Positions 37,732 to 45,980 of a DNA stretch of 64,000 nucleotides are shown here, in pieces; the first letter of the stretch is position 1, and each line of letters opens with the position of its first letter. The position numbers were made by a program, and so were the translations under genes. The stretch spans positions 620,001-684,000 of the forward strand of contig NZ_CAKLCM010000003.1 of the NCBI RefSeq assembly GCF_921292975.1, written 5' to 3'. The notes beneath the pieces are model-generated. The model ran no database searches, was not told the DNA's origin, and saw only the letters and a program-made list of their open reading frames with translations. This DNA comes from Vibrio hippocampi. GTDB lineage: Bacteria > Pseudomonadota > Gammaproteobacteria > Enterobacterales > Vibrionaceae.

Positions 37732-37777
37732 CATGCCATGAAGCACAACAAAAAGATCATGCATCGCTCCTAATTAC

Positions 37778-37805
37778 CTAGCACCTAGTTTCTAGTCCCT
37801 AGCTT
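37778..37805. repeat. 7-bp periodic CTAG repeat
   Basis: CTAG occurs four times at exact 7-bp spacing (37778, 37785, 37792, 37799) as CTAGCAC CTAGTTT CTAGTCC CTAGCTT. It is short, intergenic and not obviously part of a promoter. Confidence 0.7.
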
Positions 37806-37836
37806 CTTCGCTTCAAAGATCGTTCGTTTGGCAGGA

Positions 37837-38577
37837 TTATCCATTCATTAGTCCCGAATAAAGCAGCTTTGCTCCAGAGATCAGTAATAACAGATAGCAG
37901 ATTCGGTATACCTGTTGCTGGGACGCAATTTGAAGCAAATAGACCCCCAACTTTACGCCAACTGGCGCTAAAGGTAACAGCACTAATGATGTCATCAGAT
38001 TTTGGCTATCGAACTGACCAAAGTAGGTATAAGGGATGAGTTTGATGATGTTCATGATTGCGAAGAATACCGCCATGGTGCCAACCAACACCATTTTATT
38101 AAACTTCTTAGGCAGCATGTAAATACTGATAGGTCCACCGCCGGCATGAATCATGGTGCTCGAAATGCCAGACAGCGTGCTCCAAAAAGCACAGGCTAGT
38201 TTGCCTGTATTTTTGCTCGGACCTAAGCAGTAATATTGTAGACAAAACAGTAGTGATACCGCACCAATACTGATTTCCACCATTTTTCCAGAGACTAACC
38301 CCATAATCATCGATGCGATAACGATGCCGATAATCGCCCACGGCAACATCGAACGAATTTCTTGATAGTGACAGTTTCGATAATGGTGTTTTACCGCAAA
38401 AATATCCATAACGCATAATATCGGTAGAAGAATAGAAGCGGCCTGAAACGGTGGCATCGTTAACGCCATCAGTGGAACAGCAATCACTCCCAAGCCACCC
38501 CCAAACCCGCCTTTACCGATTCCGTAAACCAATACAGCGGGTATCGCAGCCAAGTAAAAATAGAGATCGGTGATCAT
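37837..38577 (-). CDS. TauE/SafE-family membrane transporter
   Basis: A 246-aa membrane protein with about eight hydrophobic segments. The family motif GIGKGGFGGGLGVIAVPLMAL near residue 20 is repeated in weaker form as GISSTMIHAGGGPISIYMLP. Members move sulfite, sulfonates or organic anions across the inner membrane. It is convergent with athLS and divergent from the CoA-transferase operon, so export or uptake of a pathway acid is possible; the substrate is not evident. Confidence 0.85.
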   Translation of the reverse strand: MITDLYFYLAAIPAVLVYGIGKGGFGGGLGVIAVPLMALTMPPFQAASILLPILCVMDIFAVKHHYRNCHYQEIRSMLPWAIIGIVIASMIMGLVSGKMVEISIGAVSLLFCLQYYCLGPSKNTGKLACAFWSTLSGISSTMIHAGGGPISIYMLPKKFNKMVLVGTMAVFFAIMNIIKLIPYTYFGQFDSQNLMTSLVLLPLAPVGVKLGVYLLQIASQQQVYRICYLLLLISGAKLLYSGLMNG

Positions 38578-38976
38578 ATTGGGTCTCGACTATCAAAAGA
38601 AAGCGGGTAATTGAAACATTATAAGTGGTGAGTGCTAAACGAGAACGCCATACAAAAGAACAGCCGTTTGATTTGTGGGATATAAAGGCAGTTTGAAATA
38701 AATAATGAGTCTGACTTCAGGTATCAATAATTTGAAAGCGATAGTGCAGCGACTAATCGCAATATTTACAAATAAATTCTCTCTGATGAAACGACGGCGT
38801 TCGATTGGTGGGAATTTTACCTTTTGGATTGTGAGGGCAAGCAAACAAAGCAACAAACTGTGAGTTGCATCAGAATCGTTTAGTTGTTTTTGCAACACCT
38901 TATTGCATAGATGCCATTTAGCGATTGGAAATAGAGAGTAGAGTTATTGTTATCGCAACAATACGAGGCGTGCCAA
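38578..38976. other. Divergent promoter region, TauE/SafE gene and catabolic operon
   Basis: About 400 bases separating the TauE/SafE start from atoD. It should carry both promoters. A CRP-like sequence, TGTGAGTTGCATCAGA, lies at 38859-38874. I found no sigma-54 consensus and no convincing gene here. Confidence 0.5.
38859..38874 (+). promoter_or_regulatory. CRP-like binding site upstream of atoD
   Basis: TGTGA-GTTGCA-TCAGA matches the CRP consensus TGTGA-N6-TCACA with one mismatch. It is about 105 bases before the atoD ATG, consistent with catabolite control of the catabolic operon. Confidence 0.45.
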
Positions 38977-39627
38977 ATGCTGAAGAAAGCTATTATTTCT
39001 GCCAATCAAGCCGCATCTAAAATAACGGATGGCATGTCTATTATGGTGGGCGGATTTATGACGGTTGGAACACCCAAGGCGCTTATTAATGCTTTAGTTT
39101 CTTCTGGTGTAAAAGATTTAACCATTATTTGCAATGACGCAGGATTGCCCGGTAAAGGGGTAGGAAAGTTAATAGAAAATGGTCAAGTTTCCAAGTTAAT
39201 TGCTTCTCATATCGGTCTGAATCGTATCGCCGGTGAAAAAATGAATGCTGGCGAAATGGTGGTCAAGTTAATTCCTCAGGGCACATTAGCGGAGCAAATC
39301 CGCGCGGGCGGTGCTGGTCTCGGTGGCGTATTGACCAAAACCGGGCTCAACACGTTAGTTGAACAGGGCAAACAGAAAATATTAATCGACGAAGAATGGT
39401 ACTTGGTTGAGCGTCCCATTAAGGCGGATGTGGCTTTGCTTAAATCTTCGACCACCGATGTTTATGGCAACTGTGCATTCAATAAAACCACTGCCAACTT
39501 TAATCCCGTTATGGCGACCGCTGCGCAATGTGTATTGGTTGAACCCGATGTAATAAGCCAGCCCAACGAAGTGGATCCCGCTCTATTTAGCGTTCCTTCT
39601 GTACTGATTGATTACATCGTGAGGTAA
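38977..39627 (+). CDS. atoD: 3-oxoacid CoA-transferase subunit A (AtoD type)
   Basis: A 216-aa alpha subunit of a class I CoA-transferase, with the early Gly-rich VGGFMTVGTPKALINAL loop and IRAGGAGLGGVLTKTGL. ATG 38977 is preferred because GAGG lies eight bases upstream; TTG 38947 is a possible alternative. Together with the next gene it should move CoA onto acetoacetate. In this cluster acetoacetate is the expected product of triacetate cleavage, so the enzyme would feed acetoacetyl-CoA to the thiolase. It starts the catabolic operon. Confidence 0.9.
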   Translation: MLKKAIISANQAASKITDGMSIMVGGFMTVGTPKALINALVSSGVKDLTIICNDAGLPGKGVGKLIENGQVSKLIASHIGLNRIAGEKMNAGEMVVKLIPQGTLAEQIRAGGAGLGGVLTKTGLNTLVEQGKQKILIDEEWYLVERPIKADVALLKSSTTDVYGNCAFNKTTANFNPVMATAAQCVLVEPDVISQPNEVDPALFSVPSVLIDYIVR

Positions 39628-39632
39628 CGGAT

Positions 39633-40292
39633 ATGTCGATGAAAGATCTCATTGCTCAACGTGTTGCTCAAGAATTAGAGGTTGGCAACTTGGTTAACCT
39701 CGGCATCGGAATGCCCACACTCGTCGCCGATTATGTCCCCAAAAACAAGCATGTGGTATTTCAGTCGGAAAATGGCATGGTCGGGTTAGATTCAACGCCA
39801 AAGTCAGGCGAAGAGGATTGGGACTTAACCAATGCGGGTGGCATGCCGGTGACGGTCACTGAGGGCGCGGCTTATTTCGATTCCACCTTGTCATTTACCC
39901 TCATTCGTGGCGGGCATGTAGACGCTACAGTGCTTGGGGCGATGGAAGTCGATAGTGAAGGCAACCTCGCTAATTACATGATTCCGGGAAAGATGGTCGC
40001 AGGGATGGGCGGCGCGATGGACTTAGTGAACGGTGCTAAAAAGGTCATCATCATGATGTCGCACTGCAACAAAAAGGGTGAGCCCAAAATCCTTGAACGC
40101 TGCACCTTACCACTCACTGCGACCCAATGTGTCGACGTGATTGTCACCGAACTTGCGGTGATTAAACGCACCGAACAAGGGTTAGTGCTTTGTGAAATCG
40201 CGTTTAATACCACGGTTGAAGAAGTACTACAGAAAACCGCAACGGAACTCATTTTATCAGACAGCATTACAACATTTGGAGAAGAGCAATGA
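39633..40292 (+). CDS. atoA: 3-oxoacid CoA-transferase subunit B (AtoA type)
   Basis: A 219-aa beta subunit that carries the catalytic glutamate in QSENGMVG (Glu46), which forms the enzyme-CoA thioester. LGIGMPTLVADYVP, GGHVDATVLGAMEVD and MVAGMGGAMDLV are family segments. It begins five bases after atoD, and its stop overlaps the ATG of the cupin gene (ATGA), showing translational coupling. Confidence 0.92.
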   Translation: MSMKDLIAQRVAQELEVGNLVNLGIGMPTLVADYVPKNKHVVFQSENGMVGLDSTPKSGEEDWDLTNAGGMPVTVTEGAAYFDSTLSFTLIRGGHVDATVLGAMEVDSEGNLANYMIPGKMVAGMGGAMDLVNGAKKVIIMMSHCNKKGEPKILERCTLPLTATQCVDVIVTELAVIKRTEQGLVLCEIAFNTTVEEVLQKTATELILSDSITTFGEEQ

Positions 40293-40639
40293 AAGTGTCC
40301 AAGTTATCTGAAATGAATCAATACCAGCCGCCATGCCACTTTGGAACCCAGTGCGTAAAAGTGCAGGGTGAAGAAACCGGTCTAAAAACTTTCTGGCAAG
40401 GCATTTCGACCTTTGACCTAGACGGTGGTGCTGAATGGCAATATGAAAAGGGCACATTTGGTGCCGATAAAGAGAAGACCTATGTGGTGATAGAAGGTGA
40501 AATCTCGGTTGAGAATGAAGCCGGAGAGATCTTTGTCGCTGGAGCGCTTGACTCTATCTCTATGCTGCCCAACGAAAAACGCCGAATGTGGAACAGTGGC
40601 AGTGTGCCTGCAAAAGTGGTGGTGACGTTCAACGCATAA
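40289..40639 (+). CDS. Small cupin-domain protein of unknown role
   Basis: A 116-aa single-domain protein. The sequence from FDLDGGAEWQYEKGTFGADKEKTYVVIEGEISVENEAGEIFVAGALDSISMLPNEKRRMWN has the two-motif layout of a cupin beta-barrel, with candidate metal residues Glu and few His, so metal binding is unsure. It is coupled to atoA by ATGA and followed by the SDR gene. Because it sits inside the ring-degradation operon it may act on an unstable keto intermediate or stabilise one; no such enzyme is known to me. Confidence 0.7.
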   Translation: MKVSKLSEMNQYQPPCHFGTQCVKVQGEETGLKTFWQGISTFDLDGGAEWQYEKGTFGADKEKTYVVIEGEISVENEAGEIFVAGALDSISMLPNEKRRMWNSGSVPAKVVVTFNA

Positions 40640-40691
40640 ACCCACCGTTCAGCCATTAACCCGAATAACGTATTGATAGAGGTATTTCATC

Positions 40692-41504
40692 ATGATGACA
40701 AGTTCTTGGAGCGATGACTTCGCAAAAAACTGTTTTGACTTAAAAGACAAGGTTGCGGTGATCACTGGTGGTAACGGCACATTGGGTGCGGCTTATGCTC
40801 AAGCCTTCGCTTTACACGGAGCAAAAGTGGTGGTGACCGCTCGCAGTAAAGAAACATTAGAGGAAACCGTGCGAACGGTTGCGGAAATAGGGGGCGAATG
40901 CACGGCGATCACTGGAGATGTAACCGATGTTGAAGCGCAACAAAACATTGTTGACCAAGTTCATGGTATGTACGGTCGCATAGACATCTTGGTCAATAAT
41001 GCAGGTATGGCGTTCCGCGCGCCCGCCGAAGATATGCCGGTCGAAAAATTCACCCAAGTCCTCAACGTCAACGTCACTGGAACCTTAGTGCCTTGCCAAG
41101 TGTTTGGTAAATACTTTATGAAGCAGGGGCGAGGCAAAATAGTCAATACCTCAAGTGTTCGTGGCTTTTGTGGGCACCCTGATGGCTATATTGCCTATTC
41201 AGCTTCAAAAGCTGCTGTGGATTCTCTCACCAAACAGATGTCTACCGAATGGTCGATTAAAGGCGTGAAACAAGGTTTTTCCATTAATGTTAATGCCATT
41301 GCGCCAACGTTGATCAAATCACCATTAACTCAAGAAATTTGCGAGGATCCTGCGCGCATCGCACCATTCCTTGCTCGCCTGCCGATGGGACGTGTTGCAG
41401 AGACCCACGATATGATTGGATTAGTGATGTTCTTATCCTCATCAGCGTCCGATTTTATTAACGGTCAAATCATCTATGTAGACGGCGGTTGTACCGCGGG
41501 CTAA
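40692..41504 (+). CDS. Short-chain dehydrogenase, candidate phloroglucinol reductase
   Basis: A 270-aa classical SDR. TGGNGTLG (25-32) binds the NAD(P) cofactor, NNAG is at 103-106, and the catalytic set is Ser155/156, Tyr170 and Lys174 (YSASK). In Clostridium the phloroglucinol reductase that makes dihydrophloroglucinol is an SDR, and here the gene sits with all downstream steps, which is why I propose that role. By sequence alone it resembles gluconate 5-dehydrogenase/3-oxoacyl reductase types. Confidence 0.75.
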   Translation: MMTSSWSDDFAKNCFDLKDKVAVITGGNGTLGAAYAQAFALHGAKVVVTARSKETLEETVRTVAEIGGECTAITGDVTDVEAQQNIVDQVHGMYGRIDILVNNAGMAFRAPAEDMPVEKFTQVLNVNVTGTLVPCQVFGKYFMKQGRGKIVNTSSVRGFCGHPDGYIAYSASKAAVDSLTKQMSTEWSIKGVKQGFSINVNAIAPTLIKSPLTQEICEDPARIAPFLARLPMGRVAETHDMIGLVMFLSSSASDFINGQIIYVDGGCTAG

Positions 41505-41529
41505 ATCCAGTTTGCAAGGGGTGGAGTGA

Positions 41530-42474
41530 ATGAATTCAAGCGATATAAACAACATTACTATCGTCGGCGCGGGGATGATGGGAGCCGGAATCGCGCAGGT
41601 TTTTGCAGCGAGCGGTAGAAACGTGATCATGAAGGACTTGAGTGTTACTGATTGCTCTGCCTTGGGGGATATTGCCGCGCAACTCGATGCATTGGTGTGT
41701 GAAGAGCTGATTCAACAGAGTGACAAAGAGGACATATTAGACCGAATATCAATCACCGCCGATGCGATAGAGGCGTTCACCGATGCGGATATGATTATTG
41801 AATCAGTTCCGGAAATACTCGAAGTCAAGCAAGCGGTGTTTCGAGAGATGGAAGCATACGCACGTCCAGATTGTATTTTTGCGTCCAACACCTCGGTTAA
41901 ATCGATTACCCAAATTGCCGAAGTGGTCGAGAAGAAAGAGCGAGTCATCGGTATGCATTTCTGGAATCCCGCGGTGCTAATACCTTTGGTTGAAGTTGTC
42001 CGAACGGAGCACAGTAGTGATGATGTCGTCGCAACGGCGATGTCTCTGCTAACCGAATGCGGTAAAGCGCCTGCTGAATGTAAGAAAGACGTTCCCGGGT
42101 TTCTTGCCAATCGATTGCAACATGCACTGTGGCGTGAGGCTTTCTACATGGTGGATGAAGGGATTGCTGATCCTAAAACCATCGATGATTGCATCAAAAA
42201 CTCGTTTGGTTTCCGTCTACCTCAACTCGCTCCCTTTGAAAACGCCGATATGGTCTCGACGGAGTTGAGCCTACAGATCCACGACTATATGTTCCAGCAT
42301 TTATATTCGGGTCAGGAACCGAGCGAAACGTTAAAGCGCCTAGTGCGAGAGGGCAAGTCAGGTTTTAAATCTGGCGAAGGGTTCCAGCAATGGAGCCCTC
42401 AGCAAGCCGCACAGTCCAAGCAGGCGTTATTTCAATACCTAATTGATCAAACCAAATACCGCAGAAACCAGTAG
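41530..42474 (+). CDS. 3-hydroxyacyl-CoA-dehydrogenase family, candidate 3-hydroxy-5-oxohexanoate dehydrogenase
   Basis: A 314-aa NAD-dependent enzyme: the nucleotide loop is VGAGMMGAG (12-20), the catalytic His143 lies in GMHFWNP, and SNTS precedes it, as in 3-hydroxybutyryl-CoA dehydrogenases. In the phloroglucinol pathway described for Clostridium a member of this family oxidises free 3-hydroxy-5-oxohexanoate to triacetate. With no enoyl-CoA hydratase or acyl-CoA dehydrogenase nearby, that reading fits better than ordinary beta-oxidation. Confidence 0.75.
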   Translation: MNSSDINNITIVGAGMMGAGIAQVFAASGRNVIMKDLSVTDCSALGDIAAQLDALVCEELIQQSDKEDILDRISITADAIEAFTDADMIIESVPEILEVKQAVFREMEAYARPDCIFASNTSVKSITQIAEVVEKKERVIGMHFWNPAVLIPLVEVVRTEHSSDDVVATAMSLLTECGKAPAECKKDVPGFLANRLQHALWREAFYMVDEGIADPKTIDDCIKNSFGFRLPQLAPFENADMVSTELSLQIHDYMFQHLYSGQEPSETLKRLVREGKSGFKSGEGFQQWSPQQAAQSKQALFQYLIDQTKYRRNQ

Positions 42475-42549
42475 CGTTGCGGTCAATAGTAGTAGGTGCA
42501 TAAGGAAAACTGATGCACTGACAAAGACTTATATTCAGGAGGCACCATC

Positions 42550-43521
42550 ATGGCAGGCAAGAACCATAATTTCTTTAAGGGCAAAGTCATCGTTGACCTT
42601 TCACACCCGGTTGGCTCGCAGTCGCCACAGTGGCCTTACTTTCCACAACCTGAAATTACCCGCGCGCACGGTCTAGCGAAGTCTGGTGTATTAACGCAGT
42701 TCTTCAAAATGCCGATGCATTGCGGTACGCACGCCGATTCCCCAAGACACGTGATTGAAACCGAGTTTTGTGGACGTCGTGCTCGCTATACCCACGAAAT
42801 GGACCTTGAAGCTTATTGCGGCGATGCGGTGTGCTTGGACTTGTCACATTTAGAACAGTGGACGCTGATCAAAGCAGAACATATGGATGAAGCGCTCGCA
42901 AAAACGGGCGTAACCCATGAAGAACTGAAAGACATGATTGTCATTATCTACACTGGTATGGCAGAGCAGTGGGACGACTCAAAGCAATACTATCACTATG
43001 CCACTGGCGTGGGGGCTTCCGTTGGACACTGGTGCGTTAAGCATGACATCAAAGCCCTTGGGGTTGACCAACAAGCCCTCGATCATCCACTGCACACCTC
43101 AATAGCCGAGAAATGTGCCGGACATCTTGCCATGAACCTAGAAGGGTATTCGGGCTTGCCTCTTAAAGATGAGTATATCGCTAAATTTGGCGCTGAAGAA
43201 TACGCCCATTTCGACCGCGATATGTACAAAGAGATCCACGGTGAATCTGCCTATCGTGATTTGTACGGCTTAGTTGAAGATAAAGGCTTATGTAATGGTA
43301 CTTGGGAACCGTGCCACAAGTTGCTTTTAGGTAACGGAAAAGTGGGGTGGGAAAACGTGGGCGGCAATGTCGCTAAGATCGCAGGTAAGCGCTGTACCAT
43401 CATCGGCGCGCCTCTTAATCTTTATTGCGGTGATGGTTCGATGACTCGTTTGCTGGCGATTATTGATGATGACCAATTAAACCATGTCCCTGATCGCGTC
43501 TACCCATTCGGTGATCATTAA
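42550..43521 (+). CDS. Cyclase-family metal hydrolase, candidate dihydrophloroglucinol cyclohydrolase
   Basis: A 323-aa member of the cyclase/kynurenine-formamidase-like family. The metal-binding motif is HCGTHADSPRH with His57, His61, Asp63 and His67, and VDLSHPVGSQSPQWPYFP opens the domain. Family members hydrolyse amides or lactams, and one member opens the ring of dihydrophloroglucinol in Clostridium. At 323 aa it is longer than the usual 210-260. AGGAGG precedes ATG 42550. Confidence 0.78.
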   Translation: MAGKNHNFFKGKVIVDLSHPVGSQSPQWPYFPQPEITRAHGLAKSGVLTQFFKMPMHCGTHADSPRHVIETEFCGRRARYTHEMDLEAYCGDAVCLDLSHLEQWTLIKAEHMDEALAKTGVTHEELKDMIVIIYTGMAEQWDDSKQYYHYATGVGASVGHWCVKHDIKALGVDQQALDHPLHTSIAEKCAGHLAMNLEGYSGLPLKDEYIAKFGAEEYAHFDRDMYKEIHGESAYRDLYGLVEDKGLCNGTWEPCHKLLLGNGKVGWENVGGNVAKIAGKRCTIIGAPLNLYCGDGSMTRLLAIIDDDQLNHVPDRVYPFGDH

Positions 43522-43538
43522 CCCGTCGTTTTTGACAA

Positions 43539-43579
43539 CGCGGTCAGTTCAATACCCATCGAGTATTTAATTGACCGCG
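43539..43579 (+). other. Long intercistronic hairpin between the cyclase and thiolase genes
   Basis: CGCGGTCAGTTCAATAC (43539-43555) and GTATTTAATTGACCGCG (43563-43579) form 17-bp arms with 15 Watson-Crick pairs, one G-U and one mismatch around a 7-base loop. No T-run follows, so it may stabilise or process the mRNA, or set the relative expression of the genes. Confidence 0.65.
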
Positions 43580-43610
43580 ATATCAAGCATCCAATTAGAG
43601 GTTCAACAAC

Positions 43611-44798
43611 ATGAAACAAGTCGTCATTGTTAGCGCAAAACGTACTGCCATTGGCTGTTATCTTGGAGCTCTAGCGAATGTATCCGCGGTTGAATTAGGC
43701 ACGACTGCCGTTAAAGCAGCAATCATCGAGGCGGGTATTAAGCCTGAGCAAGTTGACAACGTAATCCTTGGCAACGTGCTTTCAGCGGGACTGGGGCAAA
43801 ACCCAGCGCGTCAGGTTGCGATCCATTCCGGCGTCCCCTTTGAAAAAACAGCCAATGTCGTGTCTATGGTTTGTGGTTCGGGTCTAAAAGCCGTTATGGA
43901 TGCCGCCAATCAAATAAAACTCGGTGAAGCTGACATCGTTGTCGCAGGTGGAATGGAATCAATGTCCAATGCGGGACATCTCCTTGCGTCTCATCGCAAC
44001 GGGGTAAAAATGGGTCATTCTCAATTAACCGACACCATGTTATGTGATGGGCTAACCGACGCGTTTGCTGGCTACCACATGGGAATTACTGCGGAAAACC
44101 TAGCCAAACAGTTTAGCATCAGTCGTGAACAGCAAGACCAGTTTGCATTGCAGTCGCAGCAACGTGCGCAAGCTGCTATTACGTCGGATCGCTTTAAACA
44201 AGAAATCGTGGCGCACATGATAACGGGACGCAAGGGGGATACGGTTGTCGATACGGATGAATTTCCTAAGTTTGATTCGACGATTGAAACGATTTCTCGC
44301 CCCAGACCTGCCTTTGTGAGAGATGAAAGCGGAACCGTCACAGCGGCAAACGCTTCGGGCCTAAATGATGGCGCTGCCGCATTAGTTCTGATGAGCCGCG
44401 ATAAGGCGGATGAGTTAGGACTTAAACCTATGGCGACGGTTGTTTCACAAGCTGCGGCGGGTGTAGAGCCACAAACAATGGGTTATGGACCGGTTCCCGC
44501 GACGCAAAAAGCGTTAATCAATGCGGGGTTAACCATCGGTGATGTGGATCTAATTGAAGCAAATGAGGCTTTTGCTTCTCAAGCATTGTCGGTGTGCAAA
44601 GGCATTGATGCCAATCCGGCGATCACCAATGTCAACGGTGGCGCGATTGCGTTGGGTCATCCGATTGGCGCTTCTGGTGCAAGAATTCTTGTTACCTTGG
44701 TTCACGAATTACTTAAGCGCCAGCAGCAGTATGGGTTAGCAACGTTATGTATTGGCGGTGGGCAAGGGTTAGCCGTCGTGATTGAACGTTTCCATTAA
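43611..44798 (+). CDS. atoB: Acetyl-CoA C-acetyltransferase (thiolase)
   Basis: A 395-aa type II thiolase. Nucleophile Cys88 is in [13 protein letters not shown], the [21 protein letters not shown] block holds the catalytic His, and [13 protein letters not shown] the second Cys. In this pathway it splits acetoacetyl-CoA into two acetyl-CoA. It follows the hairpin, with a Shine-Dalgarno-like AGAGG 12 bases before the ATG. Confidence 0.93.
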   Translation: MKQVVIVSAKRTAIGCYLGALANVSAVELGTTAVKAAIIEAGIKPEQVDNVILGNVLSAGLGQNPARQVAIHSGVPFEKTANVVSMVCGSGLKAVMDAANQIKLGEADIVVAGGMESMSNAGHLLASHRNGVKMGHSQLTDTMLCDGLTDAFAGYHMGITAENLAKQFSISREQQDQFALQSQQRAQAAITSDRFKQEIVAHMITGRKGDTVVDTDEFPKFDSTIETISRPRPAFVRDESGTVTAANASGLNDGAAALVLMSRDKADELGLKPMATVVSQAAAGVEPQTMGYGPVPATQKALINAGLTIGDVDLIEANEAFASQALSVCKGIDANPAITNVNGGAIALGHPIGASGARILVTLVHELLKRQQQYGLATLCIGGGQGLAVVIERFH

Positions 44799-44890
44799 AT
44801 CAAGATGCGCTTCTTATCCAAAGGAGGTTATGGCCACTTTGCTGCCTTAACCTCGCTTCGTAACTTTCAAATCAGGTGAGGTAAATCAAT

Positions 44891-45805
44891 ATGTCATTAT
44901 CCAATAAAAGAATTCTCACAGTGGCGTGTACTGGTGCATGGCCGCGCAAAGAGCGATTTCCTGATGTCCCTGTTACTCCAAGAGAGCAGGCGGATGAGAT
45001 TATTGCTTGTCATGCCGCTGGGGCATCCATTGCACATATTCACGTTCGCGATGACGATCAGAACGCCTCCATGGATATTGTTAAGTTTCGTGAAACCGTC
45101 AATTATATTCGCCAAGCACAATGCGATATTGTCATTAATCTCACCACATCGGGTGGATTAGGGCTGGAAGATGAAGTTCGTATGCTTCCCTTTCAAGAGT
45201 TACGTCCAGAGATTGCCACTTTTGACGCCGGTACCATGAACTGGGCGCACAGCACGGTATTTGAAAACACACCGACGTTTTTAGGGAAATTAGCCAAGGA
45301 AATGCCTTTGGTTAACGTGACGCCTGAAGTGGAGATTTTTGATATCGGTATGATTCATAACGTTGTTTTCTATCGTAAATCAATAGAAAAAGACAATGCA
45401 AAGGCGAGAGAAAGTGGTGAAGCAGAGCGACACAATCCATTTATCCGCCCTCATTTTCAGTTTGTACTTGGTGCGCCAGGCGGTTCTCCTGCCGATGTCC
45501 ATATCCTACTGCAAATGCTGGATGAAGTTCGCCGTTATTGGGGAGACAATTTTACTTGGGGTGGCTTAGGCATCGGCTCTGGACATCTGCCAATTATCAA
45601 TGCGTGTATCGCGTTAGGGGGTCATATCCGCGTTGGAATGGAAGACAATGTCTATTACCGACGGGGTCAATTGGCTAAGTCGAATGTTGAGTTTGTCGAA
45701 CGCACCAAACGCATGTTGCAATGTAACGATCTCGACATTGCTACGCCAGACGAAGCTCGCCAGATCCTCAATTTAAACAAAGCCAACTTCCCGAGTTGGA
45801 AATAG
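44891..45805 (+). CDS. BKACE-family beta-keto acid cleavage enzyme, candidate triacetate acetoacetate-lyase
   Basis: A 304-aa member of the family typified by 3-keto-5-aminohexanoate cleavage enzyme (Kce). AHIHVRDDDQNASMD carries the zinc-binding His49 and His51, and VINLTTSGG, FDAGTMNWA and VTPEVEIFDIGM follow in order. These enzymes cleave a beta-keto acid using acetyl-CoA, giving acetoacetate plus a CoA ester. In phloroglucinol catabolism the beta-keto acid is triacetate (3,5-dioxohexanoate). It is the last gene of the operon. Confidence 0.85.
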   Translation: MSLSNKRILTVACTGAWPRKERFPDVPVTPREQADEIIACHAAGASIAHIHVRDDDQNASMDIVKFRETVNYIRQAQCDIVINLTTSGGLGLEDEVRMLPFQELRPEIATFDAGTMNWAHSTVFENTPTFLGKLAKEMPLVNVTPEVEIFDIGMIHNVVFYRKSIEKDNAKARESGEAERHNPFIRPHFQFVLGAPGGSPADVHILLQMLDEVRRYWGDNFTWGGLGIGSGHLPIINACIALGGHIRVGMEDNVYYRRGQLAKSNVEFVERTKRMLQCNDLDIATPDEARQILNLNKANFPSWK

Positions 45806-45980
45806 TATCGCTAAGCTCACACTATGAAATGTAAGGGAGCTCTGACATAGCTAAGTCGTTTTATAGCGTGGATTCTCAGTATTAATCGACGGTTTGTTTT
45901 AACGAATATCGCTGATGTTATGATGGCATTCGAAACTAGGAATTTAGGGTTTGAGACGTTGAATTTGTTAGGGGGAAGAG

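Noticed and set aside
38635..38898. Minus-strand open frame of about 87 codons in the TauE/atoD gap
   Set aside because: No ribosome site, no recognisable domain, and it would cover the divergent promoter region; treated as chance.
41530..44798. Fatty-acid beta-oxidation operon
   Set aside because: A CoA-transferase, a hydroxyacyl-CoA-type dehydrogenase and a thiolase are present, but no enoyl-CoA hydratase, acyl-CoA dehydrogenase or acyl-CoA ligase, while cyclase and BKACE genes are; the phloroglucinol pathway explains the set better.
44891..45805. Lysine fermentation (Kce) role for the BKACE gene
   Set aside because: None of the other lysine-fermentation genes (aminomutases, Kdd, Kal) lie nearby.
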